Source: Haematobia irritans
Taxonomy: Eukaryota; Arthropoda; Insecta; Diptera; Muscidae
Length of the DNA: 64,000 nt
Direction: 5' to 3'
Assembly: GCF_050003625.1 (NCBI RefSeq)
Contig: NC_134399.1
Span: 41,680,671 to 41,744,670, forward strand
Positions 10,571 through 20,553 of the stretch are shown piece after piece (within the stretch, counting starts at the first letter, position 1; each line of letters begins with the position of its first letter). Below the pieces are notes generated by a model. The model ran no database searches and was not told the origin of the DNA. It saw only the letters and a list, made by a program, of their open reading frames with translations. The translations under genes and the position numbers were made by a program.

Positions 10571-11018
10571 TCGACTGGTACCATGATCTTCTTCAATCTT
10601 ATTTATTTTTTATAAAAATATTAATGTTGCTGGCCTTTACACCGTTTTTGCAAAGCGTCTCTAATAACAAGTTATATCTGTTATATCAATTTGTCCGCCA
10701 TTTTCTATGTGTTATATATCGTTCGCAGAGTTGCCAAGGTAACATACGAGCCTAATTTTCATTAATATACCCCCTTTTGACGACCGAATTTTAGTCAAAC
10801 ATACTAAGTTCACGTGAAAATAAAATGAAGCGAATAAATACAACTTTTCTTGCGAAAATATATTATACCTGCATGCTCCACAGTAGAATTCAATAAATTT
10901 TAATTAGTTACAACCAATGAAATTATCTTTATGTTGGTCAAGCAATTTCCTGCATTGCAATTTTTGGACGTTCATTATTTCGTGCCGAAATTCTAATGAA
11001 ATAGTGTCATGCTCTTTA
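10571..11018. other. Spacer, no gene seen
   Basis: AT-rich sequence between the kinase pseudogene and the satellite. A 91-aa frame at 10480-10755 overlaps the pseudogene on the other strand and is a shadow. Confidence 0.4.
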
Positions 11019-12844
11019 GTGCGTCCAACAGTTTCTGGAAAATTTTGTTCTACACTCGGCGTTTCCCAGATACATGTGGTATACCAAATTGTAGGTATTG
11101 ATGTCCTCTACCAAGTTCCGTTGTCACTTTTGTGTACGAAGTCCATTCCTGGCCTCAGCGCTGGAAATACTGTCCTGACCACCAGTGCGTCCAACAGTTT
11201 CTGGAAAATTTTGTTCTACACTCGGCGTTTCCCAGATACATGTGGTATACCAAATTGTAGGTATTAATGCCCTCTACCAAGTTCCGTTGTCATTTTTGTG
11301 TACGAAGTCCATTCCTGGCCTCAGCGCTGGAAATACTGTCCTGACCACCAGTGCGTCCAACAGTTTCTGGAAAATTTTGTTCTACACTCGGCGTTTCCCA
11401 GATACATGTGGTATACCAAATTGTAGGTATTAATGCCCTCTACCAAGTTCCGTTGTCACTTTTGTGTACGAAGTCCATTCCTGGCCTCAGCGCTGGAAAT
11501 ACTGTCCTGACCACCAGTGCGTCCAACAGTTTCTGGAAAATTTTGTTCTACACTCGGCGTTTCCCAGATATATGTGGTATACCAAATTGTAGGTATTGAT
11601 GTCCTCTACCAAGTTCCGTTGTCACTTTTGTGTACGAAGTCCATTCCTGCCCTCAGCGCTGGAAATACTGTCCTGACCACCAGTGCGTCCAACAGTTTCT
11701 GGAAAATTTTGTTCTACACTCGGCGTTTCCCAGATACATGTGGTATACCAAATTGTAGGTATTGATGTCCTCTACCAAGTTCCGTTGTCACTTTTGTGTA
11801 CGAAGTCCATTCCTGGCCTCAGCGCTGGAAATACTGTCCTGACCACCAGTGCGTCCAACAGTTTCTGGAAAATTTTGTTCTACACTCGGCGTTTCCCAGA
11901 TACATGTGGTATACCAAATTTTAGGTATTGATGCCCTCTATCAATATCCGTTGTCAGTTTTGTGTACGAAGTCCATTCCTGGCCTCAGCGATGGAAATAC
12001 TGTCCTGACCACCAGTGCGTCCAACAGTTTCTGGAAAATTTTGTTCTACACTCGGCGTTTCCCAGATACATGTGGTATACCAAATTGTAGGTATTAATGC
12101 CCTCTACCAAGTTCCGTTGTCACTTTTGTGTACGAAGTCCATTCCTGGCCTCAGCGCTGGAAATACTGTCCTGACCACCAGTGCGTCCAACAGTTTCTGG
12201 AAAATTTTGTTCTACACTCGGCGTTTCCCAGATACATGTGGTATACCAAATTGTAGGTATTGATGCCCTCTATCAATATCCGTTGTCAGTTTTGTGTACG
12301 AAGTCCATTCCTGGCCTCAGCGATGGAAATACTGTCCTGACCACCAGTGCGTCCAACAGTTTCTGGAAAATTTTGTTCTACACTCGGCGTTTCCCAGATA
12401 CATGTGGTATACCAAATTGTAGGTATTAATGCCCTCTACCAAGTTCCGTTGTCACTTTTGTGTACGAAGTCCATTCCTGGCCTCAGCGCTGGAAAGACTG
12501 TCCTGACCACCAGTGCGTCCAACAGTTTTTGGAAAATTTTGTTCTACACTCGGCGTTTCCCAGATACATGTGGTATACCAAATTGTAGGTATTGATGCCC
12601 TCTATCAATATCCGTTGTCACTTTTGTGTACGAAGTCCATTCCTGGCCTCAGCGCTGGAAATACTGTCCTGACCACCAGTGCGTCCAACAGTTTCTGGAA
12701 AATTTTGTTCTACACTCGGCGTTTCCCAGATACATGTGGTATACCAAATTGTAGGTATTGATGCCCTCTATCAAGTTCCGTTGTCACTTTTGTGTACGAA
12801 GTCCATTCCTGGACTCCACATGGGAAATAGTGTCCTGACCACCA
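11019..12844. repeat. 166-bp satellite array, 11 units
   Basis: Each unit starts GTGCGTCCAACAGTTTCTGG and contains CTACACTCGGCGTTTCCCAG, ATACATGTGGTATACCAAAT and TGTACGAAGTCCATTCCTG. Starts recur every 166 bp: 11019, 11185, 11351 and so on to 12679. Most units differ at only a few positions. Units 6 and 8 share a distinct variant (TATCAATATCCGTTGTCAG with CAGCGATGG), while units 7 and 9 share another, which shows duplication of a 332-bp dimer. Because 166 is not a multiple of 3, the overlapping 82-aa frames here cannot form a repeat protein. A decayed twelfth unit runs to about 12960. Confidence 0.95.
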
Positions 12845-13410
12845 GTACCCAATAATAACCAAGCTAAATAACATTGAACAGGCACATGTGGGACACCAAA
12901 TTGTAGGTAAAGCTGTTCTCTACCATATTCTGTGTATAAATCGTTGTTTTTAAGCACGGAAATACATAAATTTCATTAAATATTCTGTCTGTCCGTCTTA
13001 TATTAATTCAGTTTTTGTCGTCTCTGTGTCACCCTGTTATTTTTTCGATAACCCTGTTATCGAAAGTTAGCGACGTCGCTATCTTCACGCAGGTTTGTTG
13101 CAATTTCTACTGTGTCGTCGAAGGGTTGTACGTATTCGCACTAAGCAAGATTTATAAGAGCTAGGTCGTGAGTTATTGCTATTTGCCAATCGAAATATTT
13201 CCGTAGCTGGTAATTTTCTGCGTTTTGTCAAATTTGTGAACAAACACACAAAAATTTGAGCACGTTTATTGGCATGCAAATTTAGTTTTGCACCACAGCA
13301 ACACTGACTGGAAAGTTAAGGCAACCCTGTCTTAGTGTAGAAAAGATACTACAAAATTTTTTTCACACACGGACTGATTTTGTCTGCCATTCATTTTGTG
13401 GAAACAATCG
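12845..13410 (+). promoter_or_regulatory. Possible housekeeping-type promoter region
   Basis: After the decayed satellite end (to about 12960), the sequence is less AT-rich than its surroundings. It carries a perfect inverted repeat, TTTCGATAAC-CCT-GTTATCGAAA (13043-13065), whose TCGATA cores resemble half of the fly DRE motif. It leads to the candidate first exon at 13415. The functional assignment is inference. Confidence 0.3.
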
Positions 13411-13414
13411 TATA

Positions 13415-13425
13415 ATGGCAAAAAG
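13415..13425 (+). CDS. Candidate first coding exon, M-A-K-R then splice donor
   Basis: ATGGCAAAAAG is followed directly by GTAAGT, so translation starts Met-Ala-Lys and breaks in phase 2 of an Arg or Ser codon. Ribosomal protein eL43 (RpL37A) begins M-A-K-R-T-K-K-V-G, and I recall its first coding exon ending at this point, so the match is suggestive. Upstream is C/T-containing sequence and a TCGATA palindrome. I could not find a second exon encoding TKKVGI anywhere downstream. It may be an orphan copy of a first exon with its promoter, or a coincidence. Confidence 0.25.
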
Positions 13426-14587
13426 GTAAGTTTATTTTATTGAAAATATTAAATATATGTTATATCTATAAAAAAGAATAAATAAATCAACATGGAGTAA
13501 CTGCAAGATGAATGTTGCGTTGGAAGAAAAATTCTTGAATACCACGAGCTCGTCGAAATATAGTGGACGAGAAAAAATGTTCATGTGTGTGTGTGAGAAA
13601 AGTTCTTTACCGTTCTGAAATTGAATGATTAGGGCATACCTAGAATTTTATATAAAAAAGTATGAAAATATATTTTTTGTAAAGACTTATCAAAGGATTA
13701 AATTACCTTCAAATGACAATTTTTTTTGAAGGGCATGGAAAGCGTCGTCATTGCATGGGAGAAGGTGGAAAATTTTGTTCAAGGACACGAATATTGCCCA
13801 GCTCTTGGCTCTTCGCATACATATACATATGTATGTACCCAAATACATGTTTTGTCTACTCAGAGATGAGATTTTACGTTCGAAATTCTTTCGCTCTCCC
13901 CGGCCGTGTAAAAATGAACAACGGCAATGGATCAATGATTACGTTCTTGTGTGTAAATGGGGTGGGAGGGAATTTGTGGGCATAAGAAGTGTTTTCCTTG
14001 GTTCCTCTTTGTTTAATGGCGTAAGTGTGTTGTGTATTTTCTGTCTGCCCCACAGACGAAAAGGCGCTGGCATTTTCAATACTAGGACTACACGTGTCTT
14101 ATAATGGCGATAGTTTTTTGTTCAATTCAACTTGGAGAATTTTTACCTATATCTCTTATAAAATGTTGGTCTAATTCGTTTCAAAGTGTTATGGTTTCGT
14201 CTCCAAAAGAAATGTGTTACAAGAATAAAAATGGGATTATTGCGCAAGAAGTGAACTTCAAGTGAAGATAAGTTCAGAAAAATAAGCTGCGACGCACGTT
14301 GTAATAGAGTACGATTTTTTGGGTGCGATTCCATGACTTGATTGTTTTAGTTTTTGGAAATTTATTAAATAATTATGAATTGCTACTGTAATTAAATTAA
14401 AAAACTGGACATTTCACAGTTATGGATTCAGTGTACAAGTTGCTTTCATAATAAAATGTCACAACAAGCTTTCTGTTTCAAAGATACCGAATATGTCTAC
14501 CCGGGATCTATCTCTATTTGAAAGCATCAGTTTTTTAGAGTGCTTCAAACTAAAAAATATCAACGGGTAGCTCATAGTTGTTTGACA
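13426..14587. other. Non-coding stretch, no gene seen
   Basis: Two frames of 90 and 117 aa overlap at 13713-14104 and a third runs antisense. None resembles a known protein. The frame ending RRKGAGIFNTRTTRVL follows a CCCCACAG that could act as a splice acceptor at 14053, but the peptide is short and unconvincing. ATACATATG-type microsatellite occurs at about 13818. Confidence 0.35.
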
Positions 14588-14591
14588 TTAA

Positions 14592-15549
14592 CCCTTCTGT
14601 GCGTGATGAGGTCCCACTGGACCTTTTTGATTTTTATTCATACATAACTTTCTTTTATATGATTTGCAGCGTGATGGTTTAGGACTTCTTGTATTAAAGT
14701 GTTTTAAGTTGAAAACTTTAAATATTTATGTGATTGTATCATTAAATCGGTTTTTATAGGTGTTTGAAAAAGTTTAGTGCGCTTCTGCGTGATGAGGTCC
14801 AATGGTACCTACCACAAATTATATTAGTGGTTTTAGCACAGTTTAAAAATCGGTGTAAAGATATTGCGATTTTTGTATTTGGAACAATTAATGACACTAA
14901 TATCCTTTCAGAAAATACCGTTATTTAGAAGAATTTGTTATTTTTAAGTTTCCATTGGTTTCGTTGCTTGGTAGTACATAATTTTATGTCTTCCGTGGGT
15001 ATATCCACTATAGTGAAACTACAGGTGCAAAAAAGTTATTTGAACTTCATTGAAATCATGGTCGATCTAAGTATTTATATTTCTATACATGTTACAGACC
15101 CATCGGCTCCTGGAATTTGACAAGATGTGCCTCAATTTGGACCGATTTTGAAGCAACAACTTTGCACATAATATTGCGAACAAAACGAACGCCACTAAAA
15201 AATCGTGTTGTTTTTTCTTAAAAAATCCAGTTTGTACAGAACATTCAACTACCAAAACAATATATTGTTGCTTGGAACGTATAAGAATACTTATAGTTAC
15301 CACGTCTGCGACAAATATCAGGGCCTCTCAAAAACTTAAGCATTATCTGTATCCTATTAAAAATTAAAGTAAACTCTATATTCACAAACAAATATCTATA
15401 TATGCAATTTGTGTGTCATAGAAGAGTCCAACTACAGTAAATAATCGAAAAATATCGTAGGGATAACGCCTTTAACATACTTTTTTATTGTAGGTCCCAC
15501 GGACCTCATCACACTGGTATAGCTTCCAGTGTTATCACATACACAAGGG
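14592..15549. mobile_element. piggyBac-like non-autonomous element with TTAA TSD
   Basis: The element is bounded by TTAA on both sides (14588-14591 and 15550-15553). It begins CCCTTCTGTGCGTGATGAGG. The reverse complement of the right end begins CCCTTGTGTATGTGATAACA. Each end also has an inner TGATGAGGTCC block (about 14604 and 15502), and a further internal copy lies at about 14793. The TTAA target and CCCT-type termini are the signature of piggyBac elements. At 958 bp with no long frame, it cannot encode a transposase. Confidence 0.75.
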
Positions 15550-15553
15550 TTAA

Positions 15554-17278
15554 ACAGTTGTCCTTATATTGGAACAGAGGTCGGCAATGGGTAACAATAT
15601 GTTTTCTTTATTGGGTACATACAGTGTCAAAGTATGGGCTTCTGGTGTATATATGTGGTAAAATGTGCTTGTTTACAAAGTATGAGGCTATGATAAACAA
15701 ATTTGCACTTAGCAAGTCAACTCGACTATTTTCTAAAACAGGCGTCTTTTTTTTAAACAAATATCTGATATGACTGTTTCAAACTTTTTCATAAAAACAC
15801 AACTTTGCAAGGTAGCTATGAAGGAAATAATTCGATAATTTATAAATATAATTTCTTAAAATAACCTGATCTAAATGCATTAGATGGACCATTTTGCATT
15901 GAAAATACGAAAACCGAAAGCAGGTCTTGAAAATGCATGTTGTAGCGGTTAACCCAAAATGGCATTAAAAAATGCCAATCGATGTAACAAGATAAACCGG
16001 TTAATCGGTATGTTCACTTTACATAGAACCACGGTGTATCTCTAGTAAAAAACCACCGCAGCCTATATCTGCTAGCGAGGTCTTATTGAGCTTGCCGCAA
16101 ATAGCAGTGACGTGTGGAATGTTGAAGCGATTTAAGGTTACAACATTATACAATAGTTCCACTTCTTAGGCATTTTTTTCGATTTTTCATTACTGGCGTT
16201 TTTACTTAAATGTAAATTGCACTTTCTAAATACATTTATTTGTTTCTTTTTTAAGTAATGATTTTACAAGTGAATTCTAAATTTGGTGTAATGTCTATAG
16301 AAGTAGAACGTACAAACCCCACGCAGGTACATAAGTCTGTAGTATGCAGTAGAGCTCGTAGAATAGAAAAAAAAAACAATTTGGTTTACATTTACTCGAC
16401 GTAATCTTGGTATTCGTTGGGAAAAAGACGTCCAGCTCCACTGAACAATTGTTCGCGGAACTCACTTATTGGAAATCTTGAACATTTTATTGCCGCTGCT
16501 CTTAAATGGAGAATTCTTCCATTTGACCATGTTTTTCCCATATGGAGGAATGAGATTTTTGTTTTATTTGCACTGGGTGTTTTGACAATGACAAACTGGA
16601 TTTTTGACCGAAGACGATTCTTCGGTCGACCTCAAGTACGCAGCCACGCAGCCTCAAAGAAAGTACCAATGGTGGTCCACACTGGTTTATGTTTTGATAT
16701 AATCCTCGTGTTTTTAGGAATAAAAAAACAAAAGTTTTGGTATAGCCAAGTTTTATTTTGTGAGTTATCTTGAAGTTGCGACTATAATACGGTTTGTCAT
16801 TTATGCCGGAACTGGATTGACAAACTTTTTGATGTAGTTTCGAGTCAGGAGCTAGTTTATTTAGAATATGATGCTTAACTCATAAGAGATACAGATTAAT
16901 ATAAAAGCATTGATACTCCATTCCTGGGAAAGCTGGAAGTATTCTCAAATTTCCGCGGATCACCACTCAAAGAAAAATTTCCTTTGATATGTTATCAATT
17001 GTAGACATTAAAAATAGTCCGAAAGGTATGTTCTAAGGCAAACTCAAATATTTCATTTGCAAATCTTCAGCCAGAAAATCATACCAAAAGGGTACACGTG
17101 CCAATAAATCATCCAAATTGAAATATTTTGCAATAAAAGAAAATTTTATAATAGTTTGGACAGTCTCCTGCTATGTAGACTTTAAAGCCATTTCAAAAGA
17201 GCATTAAGATAACATGGAATTATTGTACAATTAAAAAATGGTTTGGATATTAAAAAATTTCGGTTACACGCTCGTAAA
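15554..17278. other. Non-coding stretch, no supported gene
   Basis: The longest frame is 118 aa at 16417-16773 (starts MGKRRPAPLNNCSRNS). I do not recognise it, and it has no splice context I trust. No repeats with clear ends were found. Confidence 0.35.
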
Positions 17279-17405
17279 ATGGCGTTCCACATTGCAGTGA
17301 AACCACTTGAAACACTCACCGATGAAAATCTTTTTGGTGTTTTTTTTTTATTTGAACTTACGACTCAGTGTAAGCTGTTATGCCTACCATTGTACCATGG
17401 TGAAC
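17279..17405 (-). mobile_element. Decayed tRNA-headed SINE copy
   Basis: On the minus strand this matches the SINE at 18638. A GCGTTCCACATTGCAGTGAA block corresponds to the SINE body, ATCTTTTTGGTGTTTTT to the sequence after the head, and TGCCTACCATTGTACCATGG to the A-box part of the tRNA-like head. The middle of the body is deleted. Confidence 0.6.
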
Positions 17406-18354
17406 TGAAAAATTTTCATTTGAAGCCAAATGAAAATGGCAGTTAAGAAATTACAACTCGTATGCAATCGGGCAAAATAGTATGGTACAATTATTTATGA
17501 GGTAGCCCAAAAATAACAACACAAAGCATTCAATTAAAGGTATAATTGGTTCAACTAAATTTTTAGTTAAAATTAAAAAAAAAAATTATTCACAAACATG
17601 AGCTGCATAACAAACATCAAGATTGATGTTTGTTGAGAATGACTACTCTAAAGAGCTGATGCGTGATATTGGACTCGTTGATGATATATGATATTTTAAT
17701 TGGGGATATTACCTGCGCAGTACTTTTTAATGTCCCCTATACGGCCTAAAAGGGACATTTATCCAAATCGTAAATATTAAATGCGAATAGAGAATATTAC
17801 CATTTATTCATCATTGAGCATAATCTCAAAGAATAAAGTTAATCTAAAATAGGAATTATCTCTGAACACACTCATACCTATCATCATATATTTCATTGTG
17901 CGGATCCCATATTGCAGAACCAATTTTAAGAATTGTTCCGACAAGAGAGGTAACGTAAGGATCCGAGGACTCTTTTGCACAATTGTACTTATATTAATAT
18001 TTGGTTTCCGATCAGTTTAAATACCTAAGTATTTAAACTGATTGGAAACCATGTCGTATGGTTTGCATTTCCTTAGATTCAAGTCTATCAAATACACCTA
18101 TCGCCAGCTATTCAGGCCTTTATCACCTGAGCTTTCAATTGAGAAGGAAATCTTTCCATCACCCTTATATATTAAAATCCTAGAATTAAGGCTTGAGGAT
18201 TATAAAATTTGGGGGAAATCTAATTGAGAAGTATAGGATATCTTAGGTATAGTGCCCTACCGTTATTTCAACCTCTCTTAAACTATTCTGTCAATTCCGG
18301 TACCATAAGTTGTGAACTTCCCTCAGCCCAAGTGACCTACGTTTAATAGTCCAT
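17406..18354. other. Non-coding stretch, no gene seen
   Basis: AT-rich. An inverted pair at about 18002-18054 (TTTGGTTTCCGATCAGTTTA against its complement TAAACTGATTGGAAACCA) makes a hairpin of about 20 bp. Nothing else could be supported. Confidence 0.35.
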
Positions 18355-18440
18355 TGATGAAAAACATCTTGGTGTTTGGTCAAAATAGGGATTGAGCCCT
18401 TTTATGCAAGAGCATGCTGTCTATTGCACCATGGTGGCTC
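18355..18440 (-). mobile_element. SINE tRNA-like head fragment
   Basis: Reverse complement of the 18638 SINE head: TATTGCACCATGGTGGCTCC corresponds to the 5' end and A box, and CATCTTGGTGTTTGGTC to the segment after the B box. It is strongly diverged and lacks the body. Confidence 0.55.
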
Positions 18441-18637
18441 CCAATTGAGAAGTTTAGTTGATTTACTAATATCCTCTAAAACATGTGTATGTTTACCTTG
18501 TAAAATTGTAATTGTCGACAAACCCTAATCCATGGTGACAAGGAGCCAAAATCGAAGAAACGCTATGTGATAAAATATCCGTCACCATCTTCTTCAAAAC
18601 CTTCTGGATAGCACTCAAATTTGCTATCACTCTATAG

Positions 18638-18978
18638 GGAGCAACCGTGGTGCAATGGTTAGCATGCCCGCCTTGCATACACGCGGGATTCGATTCCTGC
18701 TTCGACCGAACACCAAAAAGTTTTTCAGCGGTGGATTATCCCACCTCATTAATGCTGGTGGACACTTCTGAGGGTTTCAAAGCTTCTCTAAGTGGTTTCA
18801 CTGCAATGTGGAACGCCGTTCGGACTATAAAAAGGAGATCCTTGTCATTGAGCTTAACATGGAATCGGGCAGCACTCAGTGATAAGTTCACCAATGTGGT
18901 ATCACAATGGACTGAATAGTCTAAGTGAGCCTGATACATCGGGCTGCCACCTAACCTAACCTAACCTAACCTAACCTA
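18638..18978 (+). mobile_element. tRNA-derived SINE with CCTAA-repeat tail
   Basis: The head GGGAGCAACCGTGGTGCAAT, GGTTAGCATG (A-box-like), GGGATTCGATTCCTGC (B-box-like) is followed by a unique body of about 250 bp. The tail is about five tandem CCTAA/CTAAC units at 18953-18976. The Pol III box order and tail fit a SINE and not a functional tRNA, because no acceptor stem closes. The 18647-18919 frame is a byproduct. Confidence 0.8.
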
Positions 18979-20553
18979 TAATTGTTCACATCAAAGGTAC
19001 ACCTTGCTTACAGAGAGATCTAAACATCAAAACTATTCTTGGAATACCATCAAGACTTGTAAAAGATTCAACTCGTATCAAATAACTAGGCACAAAGCGT
19101 ATCTCGAAGACAGAACATCCACTATGCCATAAACATAACTAAAAAGGAGTCCACAGTGCAAGCCGCAATGGAACTATCCCCGTACAAATCTAAACCATCC
19201 CGTTCGATGACTTAGACTATGTCCGAAGCATCATCCCAGCCAAATCATAAATGATCGATGGGTCCCTATCAAGATAGTTTTTCACCTTATCAAAATATCG
19301 CCTATAACAATCTCTTGATTTAAGATTATCTCGACACCTAGCCACAGGGTATAAAGCGTAGTGGAAAACATTATGAAAACATTAAATATGATATGACCAA
19401 GATCCCATCATTAGGTTGATTGAGACAGATATGAAACTTTAATGTACTATATTCACTAAAAACATTTTCAAAACTATAATTCGAAAATCAGTCAATTACA
19501 ATCTGCTCCCAATAGTATTTTTTCCTGTTTAAAATAAACTAAAACATATATTCATATTATGATGAGTTTACATTATAAGTTAGTAGCCATACATATATTT
19601 TATGCATTTACCAAATATTATTTACCTATGCAACTTGCAGGCTTTGAACTAGCAGCTGGAATAAAAGGATACATGGTTTTGAAACTATCACAACGGAGAT
19701 AATTCGCTAAAAACTAACCAGAGATCTTTTCTTTCCGATTTGAGAAAGTTGGGCTGTTAAACGCAAAAAAAAAACAAAAAATCGCTTACTTTTGCTGCAA
19801 GTCATCACCGTTTGTTGTCGGCTGATACACAAAGAATTCTGCAAATAACAACTTGACTATTTGCGGTGAAGAGGGTGAAGGCAAATTGTTGTTGCAAGCC
19901 AAATCAAAGCTTCTTTACAATAAACAACAACAACATCAACTATCAACTGTTTAATCGCATACATACACACACAACTCAAATCCAGAGTTTTATAAACAAT
20001 AACTGCATATAGTAATAACATTACTATAAAATTAATAATAAAAAACGTGATTCTTTGGAACAACAAAACCAAAAATAAGTAAATAAGAAAAATAAAAAGT
20101 TTGAAACTATTATAAAATAAAAAAAAATTGGAATATTATTGGAACCAAACCATTTTAAATGATATTAATTATCCCTATTCAAAATCAATAAAACAATATT
20201 TAAAGGATATTCAATTAAAACGTGTTTTTACGAATAGAGAAGAACTACGTGAATCGACCTTAAACGTAATAAACAGCGATCAAACAATAGCGACAAAATT
20301 ATTGGCTTTTTGACAGATATTTTAAAAGAATCAAATAACTGCAACGGTGTCACATTTAATATTTTAAAGTGAAGTGTTGAGAATACTTTGGTCACCAAGG
20401 CTAAAACCTATATAGACATACAGATCAAAAGGAGGAAACGTATAAACATAAGTTGAATAGGACTCCATAAATAGTGTCCTTCAACACAATATCGAAAAAA
20501 CATCATAATCATTAAAAATCTATAAGATCACCACGATTCAAGAGGCTTTATAT
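18979..20553 (+). other. 5' flank and presumed 5'UTR of wech
   Basis: No coding exon is supported. The segment from about 20440 to 20553 is probably 5'UTR, because a partial copy of it reappears with the start codon at about 24293-24457. The transcription start and any upstream non-coding exons cannot be placed. Confidence 0.4.

Noticed and set aside
10917..12761. Ten overlapping plus-strand frames of 82-116 aa
   Set aside because: They are the same non-coding 166-bp satellite read repeatedly; the unit is not a multiple of 3 and each frame stops in the next unit.
11019..12844. Possible CRISPR-like array
   Set aside because: Whole units repeat without unique spacers, and the genome is eukaryotic.
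16417..16773. 118-aa plus-strand frame MGKRRPAPLNN...
   Set aside because: Nothing recognisable in it and no supporting signals around it.
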